Shown: positions 62,704 through 64,000 of the stretch, piece by piece | How positions within the stretch are numbered: position 1 is the first letter of the stretch | Layout of the letters: each line of letters begins with the position of its first letter | Assembly: GCA_916048095.2 (NCBI GenBank) | Contig: OU696587.1 | Location: 1,628,762 to 1,692,761 of the forward strand | Source of the DNA: Sacculina carcini | Lineage: Eukaryota > Arthropoda > Thecostraca > Sacculinidae | Length of the DNA stretch: 64,000 nt | Direction of reading: 5' to 3' | Notes under the pieces: model-generated | The model's input: the letters and a program-made list of their open reading frames with translations, nothing else | The model's database searches: none | Told to the model about the DNA's origin: nothing | Made by a program: the position numbers and the translations under genes

Positions 62704-64000
62704 CTATGTGCTGACGTTCCCCGGGCCATCCGGAGAAACGTCAGCGGTGTCGGCACTCCCCGGGTCGTCGGGGGGCACCTCGACGATGTCGATGACAGGG
62801 GTGGCCGACTTCAATTGTCGGCGGAGCGTGCGCTTCGACGCCGTCTTTTTTGGCCCACTGTAGTTGTGTTCCGAGGGACATGCGGCGGTTCGCGAAGAAC
62901 TCGCCTGAGCCGGTGTTTTTGGTGATGCTGTTGTGCTTGTGTTCTGAAATTTGTTCAGTACTGGTAGAGTCTGAGTTTGTGTGTTAGATACTGACAGGTG
63001 TTTGTTTGTGTTTGTTTCGGAGAGTGTTTGTTTCTGAAGTGGCGGAATTCGCATCAGAGGGGGCAGCTGCAGGATGGTGTCAGTCTGCACACCCATTGAG
63101 ACACACTGTGTGGGCTGCTTGGCAGTCACCGCGTGCGAGAGCTGCCTCGGGGGGCACTGTCTCTCGTACAGTTTGCGGGCTTCACCGAACGAGATGCCTT
63201 GGTTGGCCTGAATCGCACATATCTCCTTTTCCTTCTGCCACACAGGGCAGCTGCTGTGTCCGGCGGAGTGTTCAGTGCTGCGGCAGTGCAGACAGCGACA
63301 GGGGACGCTACACGGCTCGTCATCGTGGTCGCGATCGCCGCATCGCGCACTCAGCGCCTCACCAAGACAATTGCGCGCACCGTGTCCATATCGCTGGCAC
63401 CTGAAGCAGCGAAGTGGGTTCTGAATGAACACGCGCATATCGTACTTCAGGTAGCTAGCAAATATTTCTGTTGGTCGAGTGGATGTGTTGAAAGTAAGGA
63501 TGAGCAGCGGTGTTGGTCGTCGTTGACCGTCGCGGAATGCAGACTACACGCTGCACACCGCTCACCCCCTCGGCACTGAGTCCCTTGCATATATCATATT
63601 CCGACAAGTCGAGCAGCTCGGGAGCAAATACAACTCCTTTCGACGAGTTGCGGACACTGTCGGTGGTCACTGTAACGGGTTGGTGACAAAATTCAGCACA
63701 TTTCAGCAGCCTCAACGTTTGCTTGGCGTTGTTTGTTTTCACAATAAAACAACCATCAAACGGAGTCTGGCACTCAAACTTGGCTTTCCCAAAGAAACAT
63801 TCTAATTGTGCGCACGGCCAGAAAGGTCCAATTCGCCTGAAAGAAAATGTTTCGTTTTTGGATCGAATAATCACAAATGAGCCATTGGGTTCCACATACC
63901 TATTGTTTGTGGCGTTTGGCTCGCCACGGAGCGTCACATGCAAACAGGGTGAGTTCTCTGGACCGACTGTATGTACAAGTACAGACATGCCAGGACAGGA
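62704..64000 (-). pseudogene. LINE-B ORF1 protein (Jockey-like, gag-like)
   Basis: N-terminal part 63,455-63,988 contains NDFVIIRSKNETF-like and CFIVKTNNAKQTLRLLKC, a degenerate RRM-like region, and YDICKGLSAEGVSGVQRVVC. After a shift near 63,445 the C-terminal part 62,704-63,438 has three zinc knuckles (CFRCQRYGHGARNC, C.GDRDHDDEPC, CLHCRSTEHSAGHSSC) and SFGEARKLYE. This is the classic ORF1 of Jockey/I-type LINEs. The gene runs off the right edge of the window. Confidence 0.85.

Overview
The window is eukaryotic and consists almost entirely of transposable elements. I find no convincing single-copy host gene. BEL/Pao, CsRn1-type and other Gypsy-type LTR retrotransposons, a Jockey-like LINE, a CR1/L2-like LINE, a tRNA-derived SINE and a Maverick/Polinton fragment occur together, with degenerate (CCTAA)n/(TTAGG)n-like tracts and (TA)n, (GT)n and (CA)n microsatellites. 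This points to an invertebrate animal with a large repeat-rich genome. An arthropod is plausible because of the TTAGG-like tracts and the Jockey-type LINE, but the species cannot be named from sequence alone. E1-E10 (LTR elements) and LINE-A to LINE-D are local names.

Left third (1-24,025). E1 (1,145-5,843, TSD GTTAT) sits inside the 5' end of a decayed Gypsy element, E2. The E2 gag is interrupted at 6,538 by a block that starts with a foldback element (6,539-6,795) and continues with TTAGG-like repeats, an internally deleted LTR element, a 5'-truncated LINE (LINE-C) and two copies of a perfect 39-bp repeat. E2 resumes at about 10,765. A 3.7-kb non-coding repeat (10,985-14,716) follows, ending in a long (TA)n tract. 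Then comes E3, a minus-strand relative of E1 (14,842-24,025), split by a complete CsRn1-like element, E4 (17,595-22,623, TSD AGTA).

Middle (24,026-37,627). The 3' half of a Gypsy element (E5), with a LINE fragment (LINE-D) inside its LTR, occurs twice in inverted orientation (about 25,363-28,560 and 30,997-34,226). The arms flank a Maverick/Polinton fragment that keeps an integrase, two small conserved genes and the C-terminus of the packaging ATPase. A minus-strand CsRn1-like element, E6, with a rearranged 5' end follows.

Right third (37,628-64,000). This is a layered nest. Minus-strand LINE-B (Jockey-like) holds plus-strand LINE-A. LINE-A is near full length, about 4.8 kb without insertions, and has itself received four LTR insertions, each with a matching target duplication: BEL/Pao E7 (CTTTC), a 756-bp solo LTR (CTAG), Gypsy E8 (CTTA) and E9 (CTTCC). 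LINE-B also carries a short Gypsy element (E10, TSD TGCGC), a SINE and a solo LTR of the E1 family.

The most interesting signals concern the E1/E3/E9 lineage. The base immediately after the LTR begins a 12-nt segment complementary to the 5' end of tRNA-Phe rather than to a tRNA 3' CCA end. E9 also carries a textbook -1 frameshift signal (GGGAAAC, 6-nt spacer, 8-bp stem). Nearly all coding regions are broken. The exception is the E7 pol frame, which is intact although most of its gag is missing.
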